Positions 20,829-31,820 are shown, counted from the first letter of the stretch. The stretch: 64,000 bases of DNA from Corydoras sp. C115 (GCA_019802505.1 JAFMOC010000248.1:310001-374000); one strand, 5' to 3'. Program-made: numbers and translations. The notes: a model not told the origin generated them from the letters alone.

Positions 20829-23076
20829 TTACGGTCGCGTAACGCGGGGACGCGACCAAGACACCCCAAAAAAACTGTCCTGGGGGGGTGGGAGGGGTCG
20901 TCCGCCCCTCCTAAGTCGGGCTTGATAGGCGCCCTCCGGTGGACGCCCTCTGCGGGGGAGGCGTGTGACACGTCCATGTGTCCTGTGTCGGGGTGGACGC
21001 CCTCTGCGGGCGCGGTGTGGAAGACGCCTTCCACGGACGCGGAGCTGCGGACGGCCTCCGGCTGCGAGGTCAGGTGGCCGCCCGTGGCGGATCAGGACTG
21101 GACCACGCCCTCTTGCTGCAGGGTCAGGTGGACGCCCACGGGCGGCGTGGTCCGGAGGACGCCCCCTGGCGGCGTGGCGAGGCGGACGCCCCCTGGCGGC
21201 GTGGCGAGGCGGACGACCCCTGGCGGCGTGGCGAGGCGGACGACCCCTGGCGGCGTGGCGAGGCGGACGCCCCCTGGCGGCGTGGCGAGGCGGACGCCCC
21301 CTGGCGGCGTGGCGAGGCGGGCGGCCCCTGGCGGCGGGGCGTGCGGCGTGGCGAGGCGGACGCCCCCTGGCGGCGGGGCGTGCGGCGTGCGGCCCCTGCT
21401 GCTCGGGCTGGGTGGCGGCGTGCGGCCCCTGCTGCTCGGGCTGGGCGGCGGCGTGCGGCCCCTGCTGCTCCGGCTGGGAGGCGGCGTGCGGCCCCTGCTG
21501 CTCCGGCTGGGCGGCGGCGTGCGGCCCCTGCTGCTCGGGCTGGGCGGCGGCGTGCGGCCCCTGCTGCTCGGGCTGGGCGGCGGCGTGCGGCCCCTGCTGC
21601 TCGGGCTGGGCGGCGGCGTGCGGCCCCTGCTGCTCGGGCTGGGCGGCGGCGTGCGGCCCCTGCTGCTCGGGCTCGGGCTGGGCGGCGGCGTGCGGCCCCT
21701 GCTGCTCGGGCTGGGCGGCGGCGTGCGGCCCCTGCTGCTCGGGCTGGGCGGCGGCGTGACGCCCCCTGGGCTTCGGGATGGGCGGCGTGACGCCCCTGGA
21801 TTTCGGGATGGGCGGCGTGACACCCCTGGACATTGGGATGGGCGGCGTGACGCCCCTGGGCTTCGGGATGGGCACGCGCGCCGGCAGGACCTCGGCGGGC
21901 ACGCACGCTGGCAGGACCTCGGCGGGCACGCACGCTGGCAGGACCTCGGCGGGCACGCACGCTGGCAGGACCTCGGCGGGTACGCACGCTGGCAGGACCT
22001 CGGCGGGCACGCACGCTGGCAGGACCTCGGCGGGTACGCACGCTGGTAGGACCTCGGCGGGCACGCAGGCAGGATGGACCTCGGCGGGCACGCACGCTGG
22101 GCGGACCTCGGCGGGCACGCAGGCTGCGCGGACCTCGGCGGGCACGCACACTGGGCGGACCTCGGCGGGCACACACACTGGGCGGACCTCGGCGGGCACG
22201 CACGCTGGGCGGACCTCGGCGGGCACGCAGGCTGCGCGGACCTCGGCGGGCACGCGCGCTGGCATGACCTCGGCGGGCACGCACGCTGGCAGGACCTCGG
22301 CGGGTACGCACGCTGGTAGGACCTCGGCGGGCACGCAGGCAGGATGGACCTCGGCGGGCACGCACGCTGGGCGGACCTCGGCGGGCACGCAGGCTGCGCG
22401 GACCTCGGCGGGCACGCACACTGGGCGGACCTCGGCGGGCACACACACTGGGGGCGGACCTCGGCGGGCACGCACGCTGGGCGGACCCGGCGGGCACGCA
22501 GGCTGCGCGGACCTCGGCGGGCACGCGCGCTGGCATGACCTCGGCCGGCACCTCCGGCTCTCCATCCTGGACACAAAACATATAAACCCCCACCGAAACA
22601 CCCAAACACAACGAGACAAACATATCGGACATGGGGACGACAGACAGGTCAGACGACAAATAGGAGGACGGGGGACACAAAACACTCGCGCACTCAGGCG
22701 GCGGCTCCGGTACCGCCCCCTCGCAGCGCGACCCAGACGCGGCACGGACCGGCGCGGTCGCGTCACGTGACTGCCCCGCAGTCCATGCTTCGCGCTCCGC
22801 GGCTGCGCCGTGCGCCCGCCGCGGCTTCAGCCCACGCCGTCGCCGCGCTCTGCGTCTGAGTCTCGCCACCGGGGGTTTAACAAACCGGACTGGACCCTCC
22901 GTCCAGAACTCCTCAGTGTTGCGGAGGGTGTGTACGGGCAGAATGTGCCCATACAGGTAAGGTTCGCCCGCCTCGTCATCGGAAATCTGGACAATGTCCA
23001 GATTTTCCTCTGCGCAGAGCGCCTCGAACCCGTACCTCCACAACCATTCCTCATCGGAGTCGCTCCACTCCGCCAT
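20829..23076 (-). CDS. Unidentified repetitive protein of the LTR element
   Basis: A plausible start is ATG at 23074-23076 (MAEWSDSDEEWLWRYGFEAL); the frame is open a little further upstream. The first ~90 residues are unique: an acidic, tryptophan-rich start, then DIVQISDDEAGEP, then an arginine-rich stretch near RLRRRARRRR. After VQDGEPE, preceded by a possible splice acceptor (TTTTGTGTCCAG), tandem repeats start: 9-residue units (VPAEVRPAC), then 10-residue (IPKPRGVTPP), 11-residue (AAAQPEQQGPH) and 9-residue (AARGRPPRH) units in the relevant frame. Two indels near 22450-22490 shift the frame inside the first array, so one uninterrupted protein from start to 20829 is not encoded here, although every frame is open across the array. 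No domain was recognised. It replaces gag/pol in position, but a gag role is unproven. Confidence 0.45.
21165..21375. repeat. Tandem array, 27-bp unit
   Basis: About 7-8 copies of a unit reading CCCCCTGGCGGCGTGGCGAG plus GCGGACG on the plus strand. It is translated on the minus strand as nonapeptides rich in A, R, G and P. Confidence 0.9.
21385..21870. repeat. Tandem arrays, 33-bp then 30-bp units
   Basis: About 11 copies of a 33-bp unit (core GGCCCCTGCTGCTCGGGCTG) to about 21760, with one unit carrying an extra CTCGGG hexamer. Then come four copies of a 30-bp unit (core GGCGGCGTGACGCCCCTGG). Confidence 0.9.
21870..22560. repeat. Tandem array, 27-bp unit with 270-bp higher-order period
   Basis: About 25 copies of a unit with core GACCTCGGCGGGCACGCACG. 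A distinctive run of variants, starting at GGTAGG (22045 and again 22315), repeats with a 270-bp period, ten units, showing a secondary block duplication. Confidence 0.9.
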
Positions 23077-23215
23077 CGCGCTGTTTGAGCCGTTCCCCCG
23101 GCTCCGGGAGGGCGGGCTCCGCATCACAACTATAGGCTATACGGCCCCCCCAAAGAAAAATTTAAAAATAGCCTACCTGGGCTCTGGACTCCCAAAACGA
23201 TTGGCGCGTCTTTTC

Positions 23216-23594
23216 TGTCACGGTGCCCACCTGTGATCTAGATGCGGCTGCGCAAATATCGCGCAGAGCCGCGGCGCTCTAACGCGCAGAAGGGAGCCAG
23301 GCACGCAGGTAGAACAAAGAACAGGAATCTTTAATCAAGGTGCAACACATCAAACAGGCACATAAAGGACACGGTGACAAACACACAAAGACGCGCACAA
23401 AATACCTAAAACCCCGGAACTAAATACCCTAACCTAAGACACCACGTGAACCCAACCAACCAAAGAACCCGCGACGCTAATTAACTCAAAATACTAACAC
23501 GAGACAGCTAATTAACAACACAGGAACAGACACAGAAACCAAAAACACCCACACACAAACGGCCGAGGGACGGGTGCCCTAGGCACCCGTTACA
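23216..23594 (-). repeat. 5' LTR of the element (minus orientation)
   Basis: 379 bp. Same ends as its partner. It serves as promoter-side LTR if the element is read on the minus strand. Confidence 0.93.
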
Positions 23595-23599
23595 GTATG

Positions 23600-24495
23600 T
23601 GTGCTTACAACTAAATGAGACTTTACTTTAAAATATCTGAAGAAGTAAAAGGTATATAAAAATGGAAGAACAAAATCAGAGATTCTTTTCTAGATATAGA
23701 GAGAGATCAGATGTAACCACACACCTGGCGTTTTCTGCACAAACAGTTTTCATCTAAATACCTTTTAAATGGATTTTATCCCAACACTTTTGAAACTCAC
23801 TGCCTTTGTTCTGCCAATTTAAATTTTTAATATCATCACATTTCTTTATAAAATGTTTGATTTTTACAACCTCGCTTTTTAAGCTAACATTTTGTCTAAC
23901 AGATTTTGAAAGTCTCCTTCAGCATACAAGTTACTAGTACATATCCGCTCGAAACACCTTATTATGTGTTATTGTTTTCTAAAAACTGTCATTTTCTACC
24001 TACTGTTTCAAACAATTTCTGATTTTGCCTTTTTAAAATGTATTTTGTCCCTTTATTTTTTTAACCTTGTTCAAACAAAACTTTCTAGATGGTTCATTCT
24101 GTGCTAACAATTATAAGTCACCTGATCACCTGCTGACTTTTAAAACACAAATCACTTTCACTTTCATGTGAAAACAAAGGATTTTTTTTGCCTTAATTGG
24201 AGATTTATTGTAACCAAGATTGTCATTTTAATCAGTATTGTTAAAATGTGATAAAAGCATTTAAAATGCACTGATACAGAAAGAAATCATTTCACTAAGT
24301 ATTTTAAACTAGATAAGGCACAGCATACCTTTTTGTAACTTGACCATTTACATGACAAAATAGTAAGAGTGAACTCATTATTTTACAGACTACATGAAAT
24401 AAAAAAGGTTCCAGGTTACATTGCTCAGTGGAATGAACATCATTCCTGTGCATCTGTGGGTTTTACTTTTAGAGGTGTATGTACACTCATAATGC

Positions 24496-24533
<38 letters not shown>

Positions 24534-27019
24534 TTATGTGTAGAGACAATGAAGTGCACATCCTACTGTGTGTGCGTTTGTGTTCTGCATTTAGTCTTAG
24601 GGTGAACCTATTTTAAATAAGAATATAGAATGTGAAATGTACTAAAACAAGTGTTATGCCCTGTTGCAGGAGTCTTAAATAAAGCTTTTGTTTAGTTCCA
24701 GGCTTTTATAAATTTTTTAGGATAGTAAAGGTAATGAGGAATGTTTCTAAGGGTAATACTGTTTAGCATTATGACAGGAAATATCTTTGGTTCGCTCATG
24801 AAATCTTCATGATAGGATGCCTGCTCTTTGAATTTGATTCAGTATGACCTGAAATTCCATTTTAGCAATTAATTAATTAAGCATTTACATGAAAAGGACA
24901 TTAAACACATTTATTACATTAAATTATTACGTTTTAAAGATTTAAGCAGATTAAATTTACACCACTTGATTTTATCTTCCATATTTAGCATGTTCTGGGC
25001 TTTATTACAAACAAACGGGTAAACCAATGTCTTTCACATGCCAGTTCAGTACAGAAGTACAAAAAATAACACTTGTACAATAGGATACTAATATACACTT
25101 GATGATAGGCTTTTTTTCAAATGTACAACTCTGACAGTAATGTCTTCTAATGAGTGTAGTATATGTGCTAAAAACTAAGTAATAAATGGCTCCATATGCT
25201 GTATAGTGTGTGATTGAATGCGTTTTATATTTTTCCCCACAGCATGACTGTTTGCTCATGAAGTGCTCTGAAGTGTTTTTTAGAATATGTGTGTAGAAGG
25301 GAAAGTGTATTTTAAGCAAGAAATAATGCAGCTTAATACTGACACTATTTTGAAGCCCTCATGCTGTCTGTTAGTGCCCTGTCTTCCTGTGAGGAAGTTT
25401 CCTGCTGAGCTTATGACAAATCGAAAACACTCTTAGCATGCAGGACCTAAATATCATAGCAAATGTTCTTTATAACACTAATTAATTTATTTTTAGTATT
25501 TGCACACTTGAGTACCATTTTACTTGTATTTCTCATTATATTCTGGTGGCTTGCTGCTCATACTTCTACACATGTGCAAAGTTTACCTCAGACAGCAAGC
25601 ATACCCTGCAAGAAATCGGGAAAAGAAATCAAAGAAAAAATTGATTTTCCCATGATCGTACCAAGACTGAGTGGGTGGTGTACAGTAAGACGCTACCCTC
25701 CTGTTTGCCATAGGTGTTTAGTCTTTTTAAATATTGACAATAGAAATTACCAAAATTAACCTGATCAAAACTTTACATACCCCTAATCTTATTATCTGGC
25801 TGTTAATCAGAGGTAATTAACACACCTGCCATAGGTTCTACTAATGGACATTGTGCAGCATTTATATGCAGTGGCATTACATGTGGAGAGAGTGAACACA
25901 GCAGCAACATGAACATAGCATGATGGTGGATCCACCAGCCAGCAATTGCATTAAAATTTAAATAAAGTCTGTTAATGAAGCCCAATTCTGTGCTTGAGAA
26001 ATACTGTATCCAGTCATCATTGAGTACCTAAAACAACAGCCTCCAAGTTTAACAGAAGGAATGGTTAACTTTTTATCATAAACCTTGTTGACTACTCTTC
26101 AAATCTAGCGTTAATAGTTGTGACCAAAAATGTTTTTGAAGCTTGTTTTTGTGCTGTTTTGTGCATTGTAAACAGGCTGCTTTGCAGTAGTAATGTTTTT
26201 CTACTTGCAACCAATTTTTCTTTAAGGTCCTCGTTATTTTGTGTCTTGTAATAGCCACACCACAATCCTTTTTGTCAGCTGATGGATTTCCTTGTATCCT
26301 AAACAGTCTTTCTTGCAGATTCCTACTACTCTTAACTTGGTTTCAACAGAATCCAGTCATCTTTAGACTTTGAGACATGGGAGCCTTCTACAAGCTTTAT
26401 GGCATTGAAGCCATCTTGTGGCAGTGTCACAGATCGAATGTTAGCTCACCTTATTGTAAGCTGGCAAGTGCGCAGTGTGGCACGACTTTTAGGACTCTGT
26501 CTGTTGATAATTTACTAATAATTTAATTCTCAGAGTAATACAGTATATCTTAGGAGCCACTATAGTAAGGGTATCTAAACCTAAAACTGACTCAAATGTG
26601 CTCACCCATCCCTCCTGGAAGGGACACACAGAGTGGGAGGAGCTGAGACAACAGAAACACAAAAGACAACCATACACAGAAAGCACAGCTTTGGCTGCTA
26701 AAGCTATGGGCTTGCTAAAGGCTGCTAATGCTATCCTTGTGTGAAGTATGCTATCTAGAGGATGAAGGACCAAATAATTCCTACTGAGGAGCTAATGTTG
26801 AACAAGGATGCAGACATATAAAGAATGCCGTCTGCGAGCAAACAGAGGCTGAAATCCAGGTATAAATAAAGGCATACAAAAAAGATGACAAATATGTGAA
26901 AACTCAGAGATACCATACAGTGAATCATAATACAACAGACTGCTTTGTTTCCATACTATTTGTAGCCAGAAAACACCTTTAGTCATAGATATTATGTTAC
27001 AAATATTGCAGGACTTCAC
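23600..27019. other. No gene seen
   Basis: Single-copy-looking AT-rich DNA with one CA microsatellite (24498-24531). Short open frames have no domain, no codon bias and no splice context. Around 25760-25790 a phrase like ACTTTACATACCCC hints at an old Tc1 end, with nothing to confirm it. Confidence 0.5.
24498..24531. repeat. (CA)n microsatellite
   Basis: About 17 AC units. Confidence 0.95.
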
Positions 27020-27030
27020 AAAGACAAGTC

Positions 27031-27568
27031 ACAATTTATAGCATTCAATTTATCTTGAATCCGTGGCACAGTGGCTTAGTGGTTAGCACGTTCGCCTCTC
27101 AGCACTAGGGATTCCCAGTTCGAATCCCCATCTGGGTGGAGTTTCCATGTTCTCCCCGTGTCTGCGTGGGTTTCCTCCGGGTTCTCCGGTTTCCTCACAG
27201 TCCAAAAACATGGATCGAGTCAATTGAGTTCTCCAAATTGCCCCATATAGTGTGTGTATGTGTGCGTATCTGTGTGAGTGTGTGCCCAGCGATAGATTGG
27301 CGCCCTGTCCTGGGTGTATCTGCCCAGCGCCCGAAACCCTGGATGGGCATGGGGAACCCCCCCACGACCCTAATATATAGGACAAAGTGGAAGATAATGA
27401 ATGAATAAATTTATCTTAAATCCATTGTTTTTGGACTGTGGGGGGAAACTGGAGAAGCTAGAGGAAACCTACGCGGACACGGAGAGAACATGAAAACTCC
27501 ACCCAAATTGGGATTCGAACTTGGTGCTGAGAAAATGTGTTAACCACTAAGCCACAACTAAGCCACCA
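27031..27568 (-). mobile_element. Old V-SINE split by a younger V-SINE
   Basis: Minus-strand old copy: 27031-27062 (tail-side segment ending TTATCTTGAATCC) and 27424-27568 (TTTTTGGACTGTGG to head TTAACCACTAAGCCAC). The gap is filled by the plus-strand SINE at 27063-27407. Confidence 0.8.
27063..27407 (+). mobile_element. V-SINE, near full length, inserted in an older V-SINE
   Basis: Head GTGGCACAGTGGCTTAGTGG to tail ATGAATGAATAA. The target duplication AATTTATCTTGAATCC / AATTTATCTTAAATCC (27047-27062, 27408-27423, one mismatch) consists of sequence of the older SINE. Confidence 0.9.
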
Positions 27569-28107
27569 ATTAAAATGTATCAAATATTTATCTTTGAATA
27601 GCAATTACACAGTATGCTAAAATTCCAGATATTTGCAGAAATAATAATTATCATAATCATTTAGCAAAAGTAGGTATAAATATTATTTTTTATTGGCTTT
27701 TTTTTTTATTTGAAAACATCAATTACAATTATTCAAATTAGGTACATTAGATACATCTTACTGATGCATTTATTATGATTGATCTACTTTTTTCCTTGAA
27801 TATTCTATTCTTTAGAGAATTCAGTACTAACTTGTTTGTTAATTTTTAGCTGCATGTCATAAGCTAAATGTCAATATAATAAAGCACAACATCTGAATGA
27901 AACAAAACTTTGCTCTCAGGAGAGCCTTTAGTGATGCAGATGTCTGGACAAAGTTGCCCCTAAATCATAGATAAGACTTGCTTTTGTTCCTTTATATAAA
28001 ATACTTATATAAAAGATGTATGTCTTCTAATGGTGTGGATTGATTGTTAAACAAGCCTCTTCTCTCCTTTACTTAACTTTACTTTACTTAATTTAAATAA
28101 AAACCTG

Positions 28108-28325
28108 GGGCGGGTTAGCTCAGTGGTCAGGGTGTTGGGCTATCAATCTGAAGGTTGGGGGTTCAAATCCCAGGTCCACTGAAGTTACCAGTGTGGGTCC
28201 TTGAGCAAGACCCTTAACCCTCATTGCTCCAGGGATGTTGTGATGAACCCTGTGCTCACCTTGTAAGTCGCTTTGGATAAAAGCGTCCAATAAATGACCC
28301 AATTTATTTAAATGACCCAATTTAA
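28108..28325 (+). mobile_element. tRNA-derived SINE with L2-type tail
   Basis: Head GGGTTAGCTCAGTGGTCAGG with B box GGTTCAAATCC, then CTTGAGCAAGACCCTTAACCC and the L2-like 3' end GTCGCTTTGGATAAAAGCG followed by short AATGACCC repeats. Despite the tRNA likeness it is a SINE, since the acceptor stem is not closed and the body continues. Confidence 0.85.
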
Positions 28326-28489
28326 TTGCTAATCTCTTTTCTTAAGTCCTTAAAGCAGAACTTGACAGTTTCAGCAAATTATCATCCTCTTGTATTTATC
28401 TCTTGCTGCATATGGTTAATCATAAGATTAAAAATATAAGTTAAGAGAAATAATATTAATTATTTGGTTTAAATTTGGACAGTTATCAA

Positions 28490-28705
28490 TTTTTTTTTAC
28501 ATTGGGACATGTTTTAGCAGATGCTTCTTTCCAAAGTGACTTACAAGTATTCCGACTTGATTGCTGGGTTTAGAACACAGAAACAGCACCCAAGCAATGA
28601 GGGTTAAGCGCCTTGCTCAAGTGCCCACATTGGTACTTCAGTGGACCTGGGATTTAAACCTCCAACCTAGAATAACCCAACACCATAACCACTGAGTTAC
28701 CACAT
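28490..28705 (-). mobile_element. tRNA-derived SINE with L2-type tail, reversed copy
   Basis: Reverse-orientation relative of 28108-28325: tail TTTAGCAGATGC..CCAAAGTGACTTACAAG, then AATGAGGGTTAAGCGCCTTGCTCAAG, and the decayed tRNA head AACCACTGAGTTACC. Confidence 0.82.
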
Positions 28706-28707
28706 TC

Positions 28708-28910
28708 CACATTGTTCACTAGTTAGCATGTTCGTTTCTCAGCGCTGGGAACCCGGTTTGAATCCCACTTTGGGTGTTTCGAAGTTCTTCCCGTATCCGC
28801 ATGTTTCCTCCGGGTTCTCCGGTTTTCTCCCACATTCCACTAACATCGATTCAAGGTAAATTAAATGCTCTAAATTGCTTAATATAGAGTGTGTGTGTGT
28901 GTGTGTCTGG
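28708..28910 (+). mobile_element. V-SINE, old, tail lost
   Basis: Head CACTAGTTAGCATGTTCG with B box GGTTTGAATCCC, then TTTCCTCCGGGTTCTCC. It ends in a GT run. Confidence 0.8.
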
Positions 28911-29282
28911 GTGATTGATTACAATATCTGTTTTTTTGGCACACTAAGCTTCTAAATGGTGCAATTTTCTTATGTTTTTCAAGATCCTACAAAAACTTGC
29001 CTATAAATATCACAAGTAGCCTATACTACTAATTGGATATGTAGGTGTTGTGGGTTAAGATATTTTAAATCTGCTGGCTGCAGATATTTGCTGTATTGGC
29101 TATTACTTTTAATGTACCTCTGCCAAAATAAGTAACATTTCAACACTTTACAACTCTAGTGTCCTTTTTTGACTCATACATTTTATTTGTTAATGCTTCT
29201 ATTTTAGATTGCTTGTAATGCTCTTGTAATAGTTGTCAGTAAAGGCTAATTGTTTATATTAAAGCAAAAAAATGTGCAAAGT

Positions 29283-29644
29283 TGTCACATCGGTGCCCTC
29301 TGTGGGCAATCCTGGGGATTGCCTTTCGCGGACTCAGGACCGCCTCCTATCACCTGAGTTCTGACTTCTGTTGGCTTTTCCCTTTTCTCCTTATTTATTG
29401 CATCCGTTTCGGTCTTCACTTCTTGTTGGTTCATGTTTACTCAACCTTCTGCTGTCTAATTTTGATTATTTCTGGATTTGCTGTTGCGTTCTCTTCTCAG
29501 CGGTGCTGGCGATTGTCTTCATCGTGGAAGCGCAGCTTCGGTTTTGGTTTGTTCCGTTGTCTCCTACCGAGTATTATTATTAATAAACATTCTCTGCATT
29601 GAACTCTGGACTCCGTCCCGTTCCTGTGTTTCGCGATCGTCACA
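29283..29644 (+). mobile_element. 5' LTR of a decayed Ty3/gypsy-type element
   Basis: Begins TGTCACATCGGTGCCC, ends TCGTCACA, contains TAATAAACATTC as polyadenylation signal, and is followed directly by GTGACCAAAGCCATCATGG and a gag-like frame. No 3' LTR is found before the TA array at 30281. Confidence 0.8.
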
Positions 29645-30240
29645 GTGACCAAAGCCATCATGGACACGACGGATCCGGCTGCTCGCTCTTGCGAGCAAGG
29701 ACAGTTTTTGGCCGAACTATGACAGGAGATTTCTGAAGTCTTCAGGGCTATGAGTTTGTTGATGGATCGCCCACAGACGCAGCTGGAGAGTGGTCATCTC
29801 CAAAACCCGATTCCTCCACATGCTTTGTCTACCTCCGACGCTTCCGTGAGGAGCGTCGCGCCGATGACCTCATCGTCACTTCCTGTAGCAGAACACGAAC
29901 ACTTTCATGGAGATGCGGTTTATGAGCTCTTTATGCTGCACTGTTCACTTTATTTTGCTAACCATCCTCCTGCTGCTAATGAACAGAAGATAGCATTTAT
30001 AATCTCGCGGTTAAGTGGATGTGTAGGCAGTTGGGGTTCTGCTTTGTGGAACTCTCGTTTCTTACCATGGGCTGAGATTGCGCAGAAATCTCTTTGCCAC
30101 TCCGCCACAGGCCTGACCTCGTTTCAATGTATATTAGCTACCTTTTGCTCTTCCGCCTCAGTATCGTGTTCATCCGGTCTTCCATACATCCCTTCTCAAG
30201 CGTGTCTGGTCCCGTCACTATCTTACAGGAGAGTATTATC
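29645..30240 (+). pseudogene. Gag, integrase and pol-tail pieces of a gypsy element, fused by deletions
   Basis: From the ATG near 29659 a gag-type frame runs with an early stop (TGA near 29720). It continues through a capsid-like segment (FHGDAVYELFMLHCSLYF). At about 30056 it jumps directly into the late integrase region (LPWAEIAQKSLCHSATGLT). Near 30135 it jumps again, in another frame, into the post-integrase pol tail (PPQYRVHPVFHTSLLKRVW). Reverse transcriptase, RNase H, protease and the integrase catalytic core are missing. The copy is a nonfunctional relic of at least two internal deletions. Homology is to Ty3/gypsy by motif order. Confidence 0.8.
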
Positions 30241-30271
30241 ACTCATACTTCATCTCTTCCTCACCCTTCTG

Positions 30272-30302
<31 letters not shown>

Positions 30303-31721
30303 CAGTCAAGCCCGAAATGATTCATACCCCTGGCAAATTTTGACTTAAATTTACTTTTCAACCAGCAATTTTATTTTTGACCGGAAACGACACAAGCATG
30401 TCCTAGGAGATAATACGATGATGTTCAAGAGGCATCATTGTGGAAAACAATATTTCTCAGCTTTTATTCACATTTGAACAAAAAGCTGCATCCTAATTAC
30501 CCTGATTCATTGGGAACAGCTATTTTAATCAACTCAACAGCTGAAAAACAACATCTCTCTGCAGTTGGTTTGTGGACAGTCATGGCTAAGACAAAGGACC
30601 TCACTAAAGACCTGCGGCTGTGCATTGTGGCCGCTCTCATGTCAGGAAAGGGCTATAAGGCCATATCAAAATGTTTTCAAGTTTCAGTGGCTACAGTGCA
30701 AAGTATTATTAAAAAATACAAGAAGTTCCGCACTGTGGAAAATCTCAGAAGATGTGGTCGGAAGCCAAAAGTGACACCTGTGCTGGCCAGGAGGATAGTG
30801 AGAGAGGTGAAGAAAAATCCAAGGATCACCACCAAGGCCATTCTGGTGAATCTGGGATCTGCTGGTCGCAACATCTCAAGGCAGACAGTCCAACGAACAC
30901 TGCACACTGCTGGGTTCCACGGACGCAGACAAAGGAGTACGCCACTTCTCCAGAAAAGCCCGCATAACCGCATAACACAAAAGCCCGCATAACCTTTGCA
31001 AATGCTCATCTGGACAAAGAAGAAGACTTCTGGTCTTCTGGTTTATGGTCAGATGAAAAACAAATTTAATTGTTTGGCCACAATGTCCTTCATTTGGCGT
31101 AAAATGCGAGAAGCCTTCAACCCTAAGAACACCATCCCCACTGTCAAACATGGTGGTGGGAACCTAATGTTTTGAGGGTGTTTTTCAGCCCATGGACCAG
31201 GGAACTTGATTGCAGTAAATGGCACCATGAAAAAAGAGCAATACATCAAGATTCTCAACAACAACATCAGGCAGTCTGCAGAGAATCTTGGCCTTGGGAA
31301 CCAGTGGACATTTCAGCACGACAACAACCCAAAACACACAGCAAAAGTGGTGAAGAAATGGTTAGCAGACAAAAACATTAATATTAAAAATAAATAAACA
31401 TAAACATAAATATCAAAAATACCAGTGGAGACACGCAAAAATCTGGTCAGCAATTACTGGAAGCGTTTGATTGCTGTAATAGCCAATAAAGGCTTTTCTA
31501 TTAATTATTGAGAAGGGTATGAATAATTTTGGACATGACAGTTTTTGTTCAAATGTGAATAAAAGCTGAGAAATATTTTTTACCACAATGATGCCTCTTG
31601 TACATGATCGTATTGTCTCCTGGGAGATACCTGTGTCATTTCCAGTCAAAAATAAAATTGCTGGTTGAATAAAAGTAAATTTAAGTCAAAATTTGCCAGG
31701 AATATAAATAATTTCGGGCTT

Positions 31722-31726
<5 letters not shown>
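30303..31726 (+). mobile_element. Tc1-like transposon, second family, decayed
   Basis: Ends CAGTCAAGCCCGAAATG and its inverted counterpart TTTCGGGCTTGACT (last base changed). Inverted repeats extend about 185 bases and share GACTTAAATTTACTTTTCAACC. TA microsatellites flank both sides (30281-30302, 31724-31804), so the element jumped into or seeded a TA array. The region encoding the transposase C-terminus is missing. Confidence 0.9.
30582..31400 (+). pseudogene. Tc1 transposase pseudogene
   Basis: Starts MAKTKDLTKDLR. The helix-turn-helix DNA-binding region (GYKAISKCFQVSVATVQSI) is well preserved, then a frame disturbance near 30950-30985 at the KSPHNRITQKPA text. The catalytic part resumes in another frame with WSDEKQI and a TAA at 31067-31069 in place of the next glutamate. 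A further TGA stands at GGNLMF* (about 31171). The second catalytic region FQHDNNPKHTAK is readable, and the third-residue region is deleted. Not functional. Confidence 0.88.

Positions 31727-31804
<78 letters not shown>
31724..31804. repeat. (TA)n microsatellite
   Basis: About 40 TA units, continuing from the Tc1 end into TGTG-rich sequence. Confidence 0.95.

Positions 31805-31820
<16 letters not shown>

Larger units (their letters stand above)
20436..23594 (-). mobile_element. Complete, young LTR retroelement without pol
   Basis: Two direct LTRs (20436-20816 and 23216-23594), each TG...CA, identical except for one AC dinucleotide, flank a 2.4-kb interior. A perfect 5-bp duplication GTATG lies at 20431-20435 and 23595-23599. 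The purine-rich AAGGGCGGGGGTAG next to the 20816 LTR (minus strand) acts as polypurine tract, and ATTAAAG in the LTR suits minus-strand transcription. No tRNA primer-binding site is obvious after the 23216 LTR. No protease, reverse transcriptase, RNase H or integrase motif exists. The interior is strongly GC- and CpG-rich in AT-rich surroundings. It must have been mobilised in trans. Confidence 0.92.

Noticed and set aside
21870..22560. Regular 27-bp repeats resembling a CRISPR array
   Set aside because: Units are contiguous with no spacers and lie inside an LTR element of a vertebrate genome.
20922..22770. Long plus-strand open frames through the GC-rich arrays
   Set aside because: The repeat units lack stops in all frames. 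LTR orientation, polypurine tract and polyadenylation signal favour the minus strand.
28108..28185. tRNA gene-like sequence
   Set aside because: A and B boxes are present, but the acceptor stem does not close and an L2-type SINE body follows.
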